From contig JACRND010000165.1 in the NCBI GenBank assembly GCA_016234975.1, forward strand, positions 1-22,596: a stretch of DNA of 22,596 bases, written 5' to 3'. Source of the stretch: Nitrosarchaeum sp. Its GTDB lineage: Archaea > Thermoproteota > Nitrososphaeria > Nitrososphaerales > Nitrosopumilaceae. Position numbers and translations under genes: made by a program. Positions 13,846 to 22,596 of this stretch are shown here, one piece after another (position 1 is the first letter of the stretch; each line of letters opens with the position of its first letter). Under the pieces are notes generated by a model. That model was given only the letters and a program-made list of their open reading frames with translations, searched no databases and was not told the origin of the DNA.

Positions 13846-14991
13846 CCATTTTGAGAGTCGTTCTTTTTCAAATTCTATCTTTTCATAGAGATGTTCAGCT
13901 GTAGATTCTGTTAGTTTTGTTGATGGTTTAGGTTCTGAAAACATATCTACTTCAATTAATGATGCTGTACCTCTTCCTGATTCAATAAAACATCCACCCT
14001 TTCCATCAAATAATGAAGATTCTTTTTTAGAATGTATTTTTTTTTTTTTTTTTTGTGCTACTGTTATTGCTTCTCTCTCTGCAAATATTCCTGCTTTTGG
14101 GACAGTTATTGTATCAGTAACTGTCAAAGTAGTTACATCACCTACGGCATATACATTTTCAAAAGGTGTTTCACAATCTCTATTAATTGGAATAAATCCA
14201 TCATCTTTTGCTAATCCTGCTTCATAAACTACCTTGGGTGCAAGATGTGGAGGTATAGCAAGAAGTAAATCAAAATTAGATTCTTCTCCATTCTGAAAAA
14301 TTAGTTTGTTTTTTTCTACTGATTTTATTTTGCATGAATCATGAAAAATAATGTTCTCAGAATTTATCAAACTAAGAATTTGTTGACTGATTTCCAGACC
14401 AGCTGCAGGTAATGTTATTGATGCTGGACTATAGAAGTGAATTTGTACAGAGTCTCTAACTCCTTTTTCTCTTAGCATAGAAGCAATCAACAAACTAGCC
14501 TCAAATGGAGCAGGGGGACATTTGTAAGGCATTCCCATAATTGATATTACAATCTTGCCAGATTTGATTTTTTTTAGTTTATTATGAATTTCAATGAGTT
14601 GGTTATGATCATAAAGGTTCATTCCATTTTCTAACAGTCCAGGAATTTTTTCAGGGGCCAACACTGCACCCATTGCAATAATTAGAAAGTCATATGGTAA
14701 AATTTTGGTTGTAGTTTTGATTTTTTTATTTTGAAGATCAATTTGTAGAACTTCTTCCCTTAAAAAATTAATTCCTTTTTTTGTAAGTTCATTTAGTGAA
14801 CCTATTGAATTTTCAAATGTTCGTGTTCCTTGAATAATCCAAAGTTTGGCAAAGCCTACCATAAACCAATCTTTTTTGTCAATAACTGTAATCTTAACTT
14901 GTGATGATGAAAGAACATTTCTAATCTCATTTGCGGCAGATAATCCTCCAAAACCTCCTCCAAGAATTAACACGTGTGGAATATTAGACAA
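13840..14991 (-). CDS. FAD-dependent oxidoreductase, sulfide:quinone reductase-like
   Basis: A 383-residue two-dinucleotide-binding flavoprotein. The FAD ADP-binding motif GGGFGG is at 11-16, the second FAD motif VYAVGDVT at 280-287, and IIAMGAV (104-110) is the central hinge. YKCPPAPFEAS (156-166) holds the conserved cysteine of sulfide:quinone reductases and flavocytochrome c sulfide dehydrogenases, and Cys334 (GKGGCFIE) matches their C-terminal cysteine. The third SQR cysteine, expected near 120-130, is missing, so a divergent SQR or another quinone-linked dehydrogenase is possible. An uninterrupted run of 18 A (plus-strand T at 14037-14054) encodes five lysines at 314-318. The start is TTG at 14991, four bases after the SDR stop codon begins, implying one operon. 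Confidence 0.82.
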   Translation of the reverse strand: MSNIPHVLILGGGFGGLSAANEIRNVLSSSQVKITVIDKKDWFMVGFAKLWIIQGTRTFENSIGSLNELTKKGINFLREEVLQIDLQNKKIKTTTKILPYDFLIIAMGAVLAPEKIPGLLENGMNLYDHNQLIEIHNKLKKIKSGKIVISIMGMPYKCPPAPFEASLLIASMLREKGVRDSVQIHFYSPASITLPAAGLEISQQILSLINSENIIFHDSCKIKSVEKNKLIFQNGEESNFDLLLAIPPHLAPKVVYEAGLAKDDGFIPINRDCETPFENVYAVGDVTTLTVTDTITVPKAGIFAEREAITVAQKKKKKIHSKKESSLFDGKGGCFIESGRGTASLIEVDMFSEPKPSTKLTESTAEHLYEKIEFEKERLSKWL

Positions 14992-14992
14992 T

Positions 14993-15733
14993 TTAACGAT
15001 CTTGGGTAATAGGTCTAATCAGAATTTCATTGACATTAACATGATTTGGTGATTCTACAGCATAAACAATAGCGTTTGCAATATCTTCAGCTTGTAAAGA
15101 TTCCATTTTTTTAGCATTTTCAACAAATCCCTGCAATGATTCATCAGTAATTGTGTTTGTTAGCTCTGTTGCAACTACTCCTGGTTCAATACATGTAACA
15201 CGAATGTTTTTTCTTACACTGAGTTCTTGTCTTAATCCCTCACTGAAGGCAGTAATTGCATGTTTTGTTGCACAATAAACACTGCCTGCAGGAAAAACTA
15301 TTCTTCCAGCAACTGATGAGATATTAATTATATGACCTGATTTTTTTTCAAGCATATGTGTGACTACTGCTCCAGTGCAGTATAGTACTCCTTTGATATT
15401 GACATCTATCATTTGATCCCATTCATCAATCTTCAGATTTTTAAAAAAACTTAGAGGCATCAATCCAGCATTATTTACTAGAATGTCCACTGTGCCCCAT
15501 TTTTTTAAGACGTTATCAACAAAAGAATCACACTCATTTTTTTTGGTAACATCTAATTTTTGAGAATAAACTTCTCCCCCATTTTCTTTGATTTTTTTTC
15601 CTAATTCAGAAAGCATATTGGTTCGTCGTGCACCTATTGCAACTTTTGCTCCTGCCTTTGAAAGTGCTAATGCTGTAGCAAAACCTATTCCACTACTTGC
15701 TCCAGTAATTATTGCTACCTTGTTTTTAATCAT
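14993..15733 (-). CDS. Short-chain dehydrogenase/reductase (SDR)
   Basis: A 246-residue classical SDR, the normal length. The cofactor loop GASSGIG is at 11-17, NNAG at 87-90, the catalytic Ser in NISSVAG (138-143), and the Tyr153/Lys157 pair in YCATK. Arginines after the second strand (GARR, 34-37) suggest NADP(H). EPGVVATELTN follows the active site as in the YdfG/serine-3-dehydrogenase-like branch, acting on small hydroxy acids or aldehydes; the substrate is not predictable. It is upstream of the SQR-like flavoprotein in a probable two-gene operon, so the two may share a redox pathway. Confidence 0.92.
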   Translation of the reverse strand: MIKNKVAIITGASSGIGFATALALSKAGAKVAIGARRTNMLSELGKKIKENGGEVYSQKLDVTKKNECDSFVDNVLKKWGTVDILVNNAGLMPLSFFKNLKIDEWDQMIDVNIKGVLYCTGAVVTHMLEKKSGHIINISSVAGRIVFPAGSVYCATKHAITAFSEGLRQELSVRKNIRVTCIEPGVVATELTNTITDESLQGFVENAKKMESLQAEDIANAIVYAVESPNHVNVNEILIRPITQDR

Positions 15734-15825
15734 TAAAATTCACTTAATGGTTTTTGATTTCAACATCGTAAAAACGTTTACTTGATTTTTTAAAAAAATT
15801 AAATTTTAAATGAGATGATAGCAGG

Positions 15826-15833
15826 TTTATTAG
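15826..15833 (+). promoter_or_regulatory. TATA-like element for the AN1 zinc-finger gene
   Basis: TTTATTAG is centred about 26 bases before the ATG at 15855, consistent with a leaderless message. Confidence 0.4.
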
Positions 15834-15854
15834 AAGAAAATCCACAGAAGGATT

Positions 15855-16082
15855 ATGAAACCTGAAAAATGTGCTTATTGTGGAGATATGGCAGATATGC
15901 CTTTTCAGTGTAATTATTGTAAGGATCCATTTTGTTCTGAACATAGACTTCCAGAAGAACATAGGTGTGTGAAATTAACTCAGATCAGAGCTCGTAGATT
16001 TGGGGAGAAAAAAGTAATTAGAGATGGAGGACCAAATAAACAAAATGTGTTCAAACGGATGTTTCGAAGATTCAAAAACTAG
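15855..16082 (+). CDS. Stand-alone AN1-type zinc-finger protein
   Basis: A 75-residue protein whose first half is a complete AN1 zinc finger: Cys6, Cys9, Cys19, Cys22, Cys27, His30, His36 and Cys38 occur in the family's order, with FCSEHRLPEEHRC as the signature. Two zinc ions are expected. The second half is strongly basic and ends FKRMFRRFKN, which could bind nucleic acid or membrane lipid. AN1 domains in eukaryotes act in ubiquitin and stress pathways; in archaea they occur alone or on rhomboid proteins and their role is not established. It diverges from the SDR gene and is followed within six bases by a convergent membrane-protein gene. Confidence 0.9.
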   Translation: MKPEKCAYCGDMADMPFQCNYCKDPFCSEHRLPEEHRCVKLTQIRARRFGEKKVIRDGGPNKQNVFKRMFRRFKN

Positions 16083-16087
16083 AGAAC

Positions 16088-16372
16088 CTAATATTGACTT
16101 TTATCCGGAGATATTTTTGCACGTCTTCCTTGATAGATTAATGCTAAAGCAAGTACAAACATGACTATTGCTGTTAATGGAAAATTTTGAGGTGTAGGTA
16201 AAATAAACCAGTAATAAATTCCAAATCCAATTGATACAGCAGCTTGTGACCAGAGTTTAATCCATTTTGGAGTTTTAGTGACTCTACTAGTTACTTCTAC
16301 TGCAAAGATACCAAGTACTGGATAAATCGTATAAAAGAGAAAATCAATAACATCGACTCCTGTATGTGTCAT
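16088..16372 (-). CDS. Small three-span membrane protein, unknown function
   Basis: A 94-residue hydrophobic protein with three likely membrane spans at about 10-27 (LFYTIYPVLGIFAVEV), 45-60 (AVSIGFGIYYWFIL) and 66-83 (AIVMFVLALALIYQG), a Lys-rich loop after the first span (TKTPKWIK) and a basic cytoplasmic-type tail (GRRAKISPDKSQY). I do not recognise a family. The ATG at 16372 begins 31 bases after the restored stop of the GINS gene, in the same direction, so both are likely on one transcript. Confidence 0.75.
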   Translation of the reverse strand: MTHTGVDVIDFLFYTIYPVLGIFAVEVTSRVTKTPKWIKLWSQAAVSIGFGIYYWFILPTPQNFPLTAIVMFVLALALIYQGRRAKISPDKSQY

Positions 16373-16403
16373 AAATGAAAATAATTAGAGGTGTAATTTC
16401 TAT

Positions 16404-16961
16404 CTAGTCTTCCCAACGGACTTTAGTTGCAATATTTTTAGCAATTAATGCCTGAGCATTTTCATATGGTATTGTTGCGATATCTTCCATTTGGAAAGGT
16501 CCGTATCATTCTAAATCAGCGCCTATAATTTCATCTACTTCTTGAAGAAATCTAATGACAACAGTTTTGGTTTTATGATTTTGGGAGATGGATTCAAGAA
16601 ATTTTGATTTTCCGTTAATTGTTGCAGAGAGAATCATTTCAGTTCGTTCTCTTTGTTCTTCTTCTGCATCAAGAATAAATTTTTCTTCGTCTAAAAGATT
16701 TTTGAAATCTATCTTATCTGATTTGGAAATTTTGTCAAGTCTAATATTGATTAAAAGTGATGTCAATTCGGTAGCTGTATCAATTATGGCCTCTTTGATT
16801 TTACTTTCAACTCCATCAAATTCTTGTTTTTTCAAGTCACCAATAAAGTCTGAGAGATTTCTATAGAAATCAGGATTAATTTCTTGAATTGAATCATTTT
16901 CAGTTTCTCGTAGTACTACATGATGTAATTTGTTAAGATCGATTTCATTTGTTTCTGACAT
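16404..16961 (-). pseudogene. GINS-like replication subunit (Gins51/Gins15 type) interrupted by an in-frame TGA
   Basis: The frame from ATG 16961 runs 151 codons to TGA at 16508-16506, then continues uninterrupted for 33 more codons to TAG at 16406-16404. The first part has the GINS A-domain pattern (QEINPDFYRNLSDFI, then helices with LLINIRLDKISK). VVIRFLQEVDEIIGADLE before the TGA and YGPFQMEDIATIPYENAQAL after it together form the small B domain, typically ending VYGPF..-DIATIP in this family. The stop therefore removes half of the B domain. GINS links MCM helicase to the replication fork and is normally essential, so a null allele would be surprising; readthrough, a tolerated truncation, a second GINS copy or a sequence error are all possible. 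It diverges from glutamine synthetase with a 54-base gap. Confidence 0.75.
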
Positions 16962-17015
16962 TTCTTACCTAATCCTTAAATCTCGGATGTATTTGTGTTT
17001 GATTGAAGCACAAAA

Positions 17016-18472
<1,457 letters not shown>

Positions 18473-18476
<4 letters not shown>

Positions 18477-18751
18477 GCTCTTCCAGTAATTTGAAAGATA
18501 TAGAATAATGATATAGCTATTAGAGCAAAACCTCCACCAAGAAATATTTCGCGTCTTTTCTCAGAAATGGTAGATTTGTAAAGTAAAACGCCGCCTGTAA
18601 GTCCAATGAATAATACTATGACTCCAATTATTACACTGTCAAAACTTGTGTTAGTGATTAATGGATAAAAAAATCCTGAAAGTAATGCAAAAAATGCTAT
18701 TAGATAGACATACTTGAATCCGGTAAGCATTTTAGATGTGGTTTTATTCAA
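18473..18751 (-). CDS. Small three-span membrane protein, unknown function
   Basis: A 92-residue protein with three membrane spans at about 14-31, 40-58 and 69-86 and a basic cytoplasmic loop between the last two (KSTISEKRRE). No family is recognised. The start is TTG at 18751, with an ATG seven codons later as alternative. An AT-rich element (minus-strand AGTTTATTTGATAAT, about 18775-18789) lies some 25-35 bases upstream, so it probably has its own promoter and is not merely read through from the thermosome gene. It ends inside the last codons of glnA on the other strand. Confidence 0.75.
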
Positions 18752-18812
18752 TGTGGTTCGTAAATGAGATTATCAAATAAACTTTTGAAAAATAACTTGT
18801 TATCAAAATGAT

Positions 18813-20516
18813 TTACATCATTCCGCCCATATCAGGCATACCACCCATTCCGCCCATTCCAGGCATACCACCCCTTCCGCCCATTCCAGCCCTACCACCT
18901 TCTCCTCCAGGTGGTGGCCCTGCAGATTTTTGTGTGGCAATAACATCATCGATTCTAAGAATCATACAAGCTGCTTCTGCAGCTGCAGAAACAATTTGCA
19001 ATTTAACTGCTAATGGTTCAATGATATCACTTGACTTCATATTTCCAATTTTACCTTTCATGACGTCAATTCCTGTCCATTTTTCTCCTTTCATTTGTCT
19101 AGAACGGAGAACAGTAAGTGTGTCAATTGGATCCATTCCAGCATTTTCTGAAAGTGTTAAAGGAATTGATTCTAAAGAATCTGCAAATTTTTCAGCAGCT
19201 AGTTGTTCTCTGCCTTCTAGTGATTTTGCCCAACTTCTTATTTTAGTTGCGGCATAAGTTTCAGGTGCTCCACCGCCTGCAACAATTTGTGGTTTTTCAA
19301 TAACATCTTTTACTACCATAAGTGAATCATGAACAGAGCGTTCAACTTCATCAACTACTCGTTGAGAGCCACCACGAAGAAGTAATGTAACAGACTTTGG
19401 ATGTTTACAACCTTCAATGAATACCCATTTGTCTTCTTCAATTTTTCTTTCTTCTACTAATTGAGCATCACCCAAATCTTTTTCAAATATATCATCTAGA
19501 TTATTTACAATTCTAGCACCAGTTGCTTTTGCAAGTTTTGTAAGATAACTTTCTTTAATTCTTCTAACTGCAATAATTCCTGCTTTTGCAAGATAGTGTT
19601 GAGCCATGTCATCAATTCCTTTTTGACATAATACTACATTGGCTCCAGAGCCAATTACTTTATCCACCATATTCTTTAACATTCTATTTTCCTCATCAAG
19701 AAATGATTTCAATTGTTGTGGGTTTGAGATATTTATTTTAGCATCAGTTTCGGTTTTACTAATTTCAAGAGCTTTGTTAATTAGTGCAATTTTTGCATCA
19801 GAAATTTTTCTTGGCATTCCGCCATGAACAATTTCTTTGTCAAGTACGATGCCTTGAATAATTACAGAATCTTTAATCGAACCACCAGCTTTCTTTTCTA
19901 CTTTAATATCATCAATATCAACAACATATTTTTCACCTTCTTTTTCAGCAACTTCAAGAACTGCTTTCACAACAATATCTGCTAATTGATCAGAATCTTT
20001 TCTTACTAGTTTTGTTTGCATAGATGTTTTTGCAATTTTATTAAGAATTGTTTTATCATTTGCGGTTACAGTTTCAGCAATATCTTGTAGGAATTGTTTT
20101 GCCTTTTTTGCTGCCTTTCTATATCCATCAACTATAATTGTTGGGTGAACATCTTGATCTAAAAGTGATTCAGCATTCTCCAAAAGCGCACCCGCTAGAA
20201 TAACAGCTGATGTAGTACCATCTCCTACTTCATTATCAGTAGTTTTTGATATTTCAACGAGCATTTTTGCTGCTGGATGTTGTACATCAATTTCTTTGAG
20301 AATGGTTGCACCGTCATTAGTAATAGTAACATCCCCTAAGGAATCCACTAACATTTTATCCATACCTCTTGGACCAAGGCTAGTATGAACAATTTCGGCG
20401 ATGATTTTAGCTGCTGCGATGTTATTTTTTTGTGCATCTCGGCCTTTGGTTTCAGAGCCACCTTCTTTTAGCAAAACGACTGGCATAGTACCTTTAGAAG
20501 TTGCTTGCATACCCAT
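18813..20516 (-). CDS. thsB: Thermosome subunit (group II chaperonin)
   Basis: A 567-residue subunit of the archaeal chaperonin that folds proteins in an ATP-driven double ring with a built-in lid. The equatorial domain has [22 protein letters not shown] and the ATPase loop VGDGTTSAV; the apical domain covers roughly 210-370; the C-terminal equatorial part includes IVAGGGAPE. The tail is a Gly/Met repeat ending PDMGGMM, which projects into the cavity. The ATG at 20516 is preceded by GGAGG at a spacing of 11 and by a clear TATA box; a second ATG two codons later is possible. Whether this is the alpha, beta or only subunit cannot be told from one gene. Confidence 0.96.
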   Translation of the reverse strand: MGMQATSKGTMPVVLLKEGGSETKGRDAQKNNIAAAKIIAEIVHTSLGPRGMDKMLVDSLGDVTITNDGATILKEIDVQHPAAKMLVEISKTTDNEVGDGTTSAVILAGALLENAESLLDQDVHPTIIVDGYRKAAKKAKQFLQDIAETVTANDKTILNKIAKTSMQTKLVRKDSDQLADIVVKAVLEVAEKEGEKYVVDIDDIKVEKKAGGSIKDSVIIQGIVLDKEIVHGGMPRKISDAKIALINKALEISKTETDAKINISNPQQLKSFLDEENRMLKNMVDKVIGSGANVVLCQKGIDDMAQHYLAKAGIIAVRRIKESYLTKLAKATGARIVNNLDDIFEKDLGDAQLVEERKIEEDKWVFIEGCKHPKSVTLLLRGGSQRVVDEVERSVHDSLMVVKDVIEKPQIVAGGGAPETYAATKIRSWAKSLEGREQLAAEKFADSLESIPLTLSENAGMDPIDTLTVLRSRQMKGEKWTGIDVMKGKIGNMKSSDIIEPLAVKLQIVSAAAEAACMILRIDDVIATQKSAGPPPGGEGGRAGMGGRGGMPGMGGMGGMPDMGGMM

Positions 20517-20527
20517 AGATGAAAAAA

Positions 20528-20532
20528 CCTCC
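20528..20532 (-). promoter_or_regulatory. Shine-Dalgarno sequence for the thermosome gene
   Basis: Minus-strand GGAGG lies 11 bases before the ATG at 20516, slightly long spacing but the best site in the leader. It favours the first of two closely spaced ATGs. Together with the TATA box it shows that this transcript has a leader, unlike most genes here. Confidence 0.55.
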
Positions 20533-20540
20533 GACTCCCC

Positions 20541-20547
20541 TTTTATA
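20541..20547 (-). promoter_or_regulatory. TATA box for the thermosome gene
   Basis: Minus-strand TATAAAA, within CGTATAAAAGGGGAG, is one of the clearest TATA boxes in the window. It lies about 28 bases before the ATG, so the transcription start would be near the SD site or the start codon; a slightly upstream start would be needed to include the SD site. Heat-shock control is typical for the family but no operator is recognised. Confidence 0.6.
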
Positions 20548-20579
20548 CGTTGCAGATCAAAAAAATGTGAATTAAATAG

Positions 20580-20587
20580 TATAAAAT
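20580..20587 (+). promoter_or_regulatory. TATA box for glyA
   Basis: TATAAAAT lies about 40 bases before the ATG at 20624, predicting a short leader of roughly 15-18 bases. It is back-to-back with the thermosome TATA box, 33 bases away. Confidence 0.45.
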
Positions 20588-20623
20588 CGGTGTTTTTAAA
20601 TTGGGAAAATCAATTCGCAAAAT

Positions 20624-21946
20624 ATGGTCAAGTCAGTAAATAAAGAGTCTTACAATAAAATTTTTTCAAAGTTAAAAGAGCATCATAAATGGTTCGAAAA
20701 TTCTATTCCACTAATTGCAAGTGAAAACATACCTAGTCCAGCGGTAAGAGAGGCAATAATATCAGATTTTGGAAATAGATATGCCGAGGGTTGGCCTGGT
20801 GAGCGAGTCTATGCAGGATGTGTATACATTGATGATGTTGAGTTTGAATGTATGAAGCTTGCAAAGAAGTTGTATAAGGCCAAATTTGCAGATGTCAGAC
20901 CTATTTCTGGTGTAGTTGCAAATCTTGCAGTATATTCTGCTTTTACAAATCCAGGTGATGTAATGCTAGCACCTTCAATTCCTGCAGGTGGTCATATTTC
21001 TCATGGTAAAAAGGAACATTCAGGAACTGCTGGGTTAGTTCATGGATTAGAAATTGAATTTTACCCATTTGATGCTGAGGAGATGACAATTGATGTTGAT
21101 AAGACAAAACAAAAAGTAGAGGAATTAAAGAAAATAGATCGTTTACCAAAGATGGCAATGTTTGGTGGTTCATTGTTTTTATTTCCACATCCTGTCAAAG
21201 AATTAGCAGATTTTCTAAAGAGTTTTGATATGCATATTAATTATGACGCAGCGCACGTAGCAGGGCTAATTGCTGGTGGAAAATTTCAGGATCCATTACG
21301 TGAAGGTGCAGATACTATGACGATGAGTACTCATAAAACTTTGTTTGGACCTCAAGGTGGACTTGTTTTGGGTTCTGAAAAACATGAAGATGCAATAAAG
21401 AAAGCAACATTTCCAGGGTTAACAAGTAGTCATCATATTCATCATATGGCAGGTAAAGCAGTAGCCTTTGCAGAAGCATTAGAATTTGGTAAAGATTATG
21501 CAAGTCAAATTATAAAAAATGCAAAAGTGTTTGCTGAGGCTCTTAATGAGGCTGGTTTCAAAGTATTAGGAGAAGGCAGGGGATTTACAGAATCGCATCA
21601 AATCGCTGTAAATGTTCTAGATTATTCTGATGGTGGAAAAGTTGAGGCAGATTTGGAAAAGGCCAATATCATTGTAAATAGACAACTTATCCCAGGCGAC
21701 ATTAAAGCTGGTCGTAATTATTTTCATCCTGGAGGAATAAGATTAGGAGTTTCTGAAATTACGAGGCTTGGTATGAAACAAAATGAGATGAAGGAGATTG
21801 CATTGTATATCAAAGAGGTTGTAATTGAGAAAAAGGATTCTAAGAAAATTCTTTCAAAAGTAAAAGCTTTTAGAAAGAATTATCAAAAAGTCCACTATTG
21901 TTTCGATAATAAACTTGGGGCATATGAATACGTGAAGTTAAGATAA
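20624..21946 (+). CDS. glyA: Serine hydroxymethyltransferase
   Basis: A 440-residue PLP enzyme that interconverts serine and glycine with transfer of a one-carbon unit to a pterin (tetrahydrofolate or an archaeal analogue). Key features are PLIASENIPSPAVREA (29-44), NRYAEGWPGERVYAG (51-65), the PLP aspartate and ring-stacking histidine in NYDAAHVAGL (206-215; Asp208, His211), and the Schiff-base lysine Lys238 in STHKTLFGPQGG. PGGIRLGVSEITRLGM near the C-terminus is the conserved arginine region. Length and motif order match archaeal enzymes. The ATG at 20624 follows a TATA box. Its end is five bases from the convergent DP2 gene. Confidence 0.96.
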   Translation: MVKSVNKESYNKIFSKLKEHHKWFENSIPLIASENIPSPAVREAIISDFGNRYAEGWPGERVYAGCVYIDDVEFECMKLAKKLYKAKFADVRPISGVVANLAVYSAFTNPGDVMLAPSIPAGGHISHGKKEHSGTAGLVHGLEIEFYPFDAEEMTIDVDKTKQKVEELKKIDRLPKMAMFGGSLFLFPHPVKELADFLKSFDMHINYDAAHVAGLIAGGKFQDPLREGADTMTMSTHKTLFGPQGGLVLGSEKHEDAIKKATFPGLTSSHHIHHMAGKAVAFAEALEFGKDYASQIIKNAKVFAEALNEAGFKVLGEGRGFTESHQIAVNVLDYSDGGKVEADLEKANIIVNRQLIPGDIKAGRNYFHPGGIRLGVSEITRLGMKQNEMKEIALYIKEVVIEKKDSKKILSKVKAFRKNYQKVHYCFDNKLGAYEYVKLR

Positions 21947-21951
21947 AGATT

Positions 21952-22596
21952 CTAAGTATAATCAGTTAATAGTGATTGATCGCCTTTATTTTTTCCAAAA
22001 ACTAAATCAATTTCATCAGACAGTGCATGAATTCTTCCTCTTTGGTATGCACCAACATCATATTTTTCAACTAACCTCTTTGCAAGCTTGAGATATTTTT
22101 CAACGGAGCCTCTAGTTATAGTTGGAATTAAGTTATGACCACAGATACAAGTTTGAATCAACGGCATCCTACGGTATGATTTTCCACAACCAGTACATCT
22201 GAAGTTTTGTCTAGCATAAGCACGAAGATTTCCCATGATATCAGGAACTAGATGTGTGGAGATCACATTTGAAACAATTTCTGATGTATTTACTGCATCA
22301 ATTAGTTCAGCATTTCTAATTTGCATATCAAATTTATCAAGCATAGAGCCAAGTGTAGAATATGCACTACGTGATTTTGATGTAGTAAGAGAAGTTGTAG
22401 GATGTGTAAAGTAATATCCAAAAAATTGTCTTTCTGTTTCAAGACGTGATTTTATAATATCTACACAGGTAACGTTTGAGGCTTTGTTTTGTTGAATTGT
22501 TGATTTAAAGAATTCAAGTGGTAGAAATTTAACGACTTCGAGATTGTGTGCTTGTGGTTGTGATTCATGTGGTAATACAAGCGGTTGAATCAATAA
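21952..22596 (-). CDS. polC: DNA polymerase D large subunit (DP2), C-terminal part
   Basis: The 3' portion (about 214 codons) of the gene for the catalytic subunit of the archaeal family D replicative polymerase; the 5' part lies outside the window. LPHESQPQAHNLEVVKFLP and NVTCVDIIKSRLETERQFFG match the C-terminal catalytic region. A zinc-binding module with Cys-x2-Cys (CTGCGKSYRRMPL) and Cys-x-Cys (CICGHNLIPT) follows, as in the DP2 domain that contacts the small subunit. The tail DQSLLTDYT resembles a PCNA-binding PIP box (Q-x2-L-x2-Y) at the extreme C-terminus, where DP2 is known to bind PCNA. The frame is open to the window edge. Confidence 0.93.
   Translation of the reverse strand, partial: LLIQPLVLPHESQPQAHNLEVVKFLPLEFFKSTIQQNKASNVTCVDIIKSRLETERQFFGYYFTHPTTSLTTSKSRSAYSTLGSMLDKFDMQIRNAELIDAVNTSEIVSNVISTHLVPDIMGNLRAYARQNFRCTGCGKSYRRMPLIQTCICGHNLIPTITRGSVEKYLKLAKRLVEKYDVGAYQRGRIHALSDEIDLVFGKNKGDQSLLTDYT

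Noticed and set aside
15786..15810. A/T-rich symmetric stretch upstream of the AN1 gene as a terminator or operator
   Set aside because: It is low-complexity A and T runs; symmetry of this sort is expected by chance at this composition.
15744..15962. Minus-strand ORF of 72 codons opposite the AN1 gene
   Set aside because: It overlaps the well-supported AN1 zinc finger and has no recognisable motif or promoter; the Cys/His-patterned plus-strand frame explains the DNA.
4034..16961. Reassigned genetic code (TGA as a sense codon)
   Set aside because: TGA ends several intact genes at the right place, including ATGA overlaps between coupled genes, so a global reassignment does not fit.
18808..19257. 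Plus-strand ORF with Pro-rich repeats ([10 protein letters not shown] type)
   Set aside because: It is the reverse complement of the thermosome Gly/Met tail and adjoining coding sequence; the repeat is explained by GGM codons on the other strand.

Overview
The window is AT-rich, densely packed archaeal chromosome, most like an ammonia-oxidising thaumarchaeon (Nitrosopumilus/Nitrosarchaeum type). The gene content points there: a thermosome subunit with a Gly-Met tail, the C-terminal end of the family D DNA polymerase large subunit, a GINS-like replication protein, UPF0200/UPF0201, archaeal CCA-adding enzyme, a COG2112-type kinase, an archaeal THUMP tRNA methyltransferase and several small membrane proteins. 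TATA-like elements about 25-30 bases before many start codons suggest mostly leaderless transcripts. TTG starts are common. Genus-level assignment is inference; no rRNA is present.

Layout. 1-3966: a UspA protein and a four-CBS protein diverge from an intergenic region rich in inverted repeats; then a malate/lactate-dehydrogenase-like protein with an atypical substrate loop, a small winged-helix regulator and a second four-CBS protein. 4034-6295: a damaged block, with an amino-acid permease interrupted by an in-frame TGA and a decayed secreted, membrane-anchored protein carrying two apparent one-base deletions, followed by about 310 bases without a convincing gene. 6296-9744: a tight run of prs, THUMP tRNA methyltransferase, RNase Z and a Sir2 deacylase. 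9875-13573: UPF0200/UPF0201 (minus strand), and on the plus strand ThpR, CCA-adding enzyme and a kinase in overlapping order, ended by a convergent tRNA-Pro(GGG). 13630-16372: a small Cys/His protein, an SQR-like flavoprotein with an 18-base A-tract co-transcribed with an SDR enzyme, a stand-alone AN1 zinc finger and a small membrane protein. 16404-22596: a GINS subunit interrupted by an in-frame TGA, glutamine synthetase, another small membrane protein, thermosome, serine hydroxymethyltransferase and the 3' end of the DP2 gene.

The clearest functional theme is tRNA maturation: RNase Z (3' trimming), CCA-adding enzyme, a tRNA guanosine methyltransferase, ThpR (cyclic phosphate chemistry) and a tRNA gene that does not encode CCA. 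The most unusual signal is that three protein genes are interrupted in 22 kb, two of them by in-frame TGA while recognisable homologous sequence continues in frame to a later stop. TGA is used as an ordinary stop by several intact genes here, so point mutation, assembly error or site-specific readthrough are more likely than a changed genetic code. I saw no CRISPR array, insertion sequence, rRNA or prophage. I did not find a convincing wholly new system.
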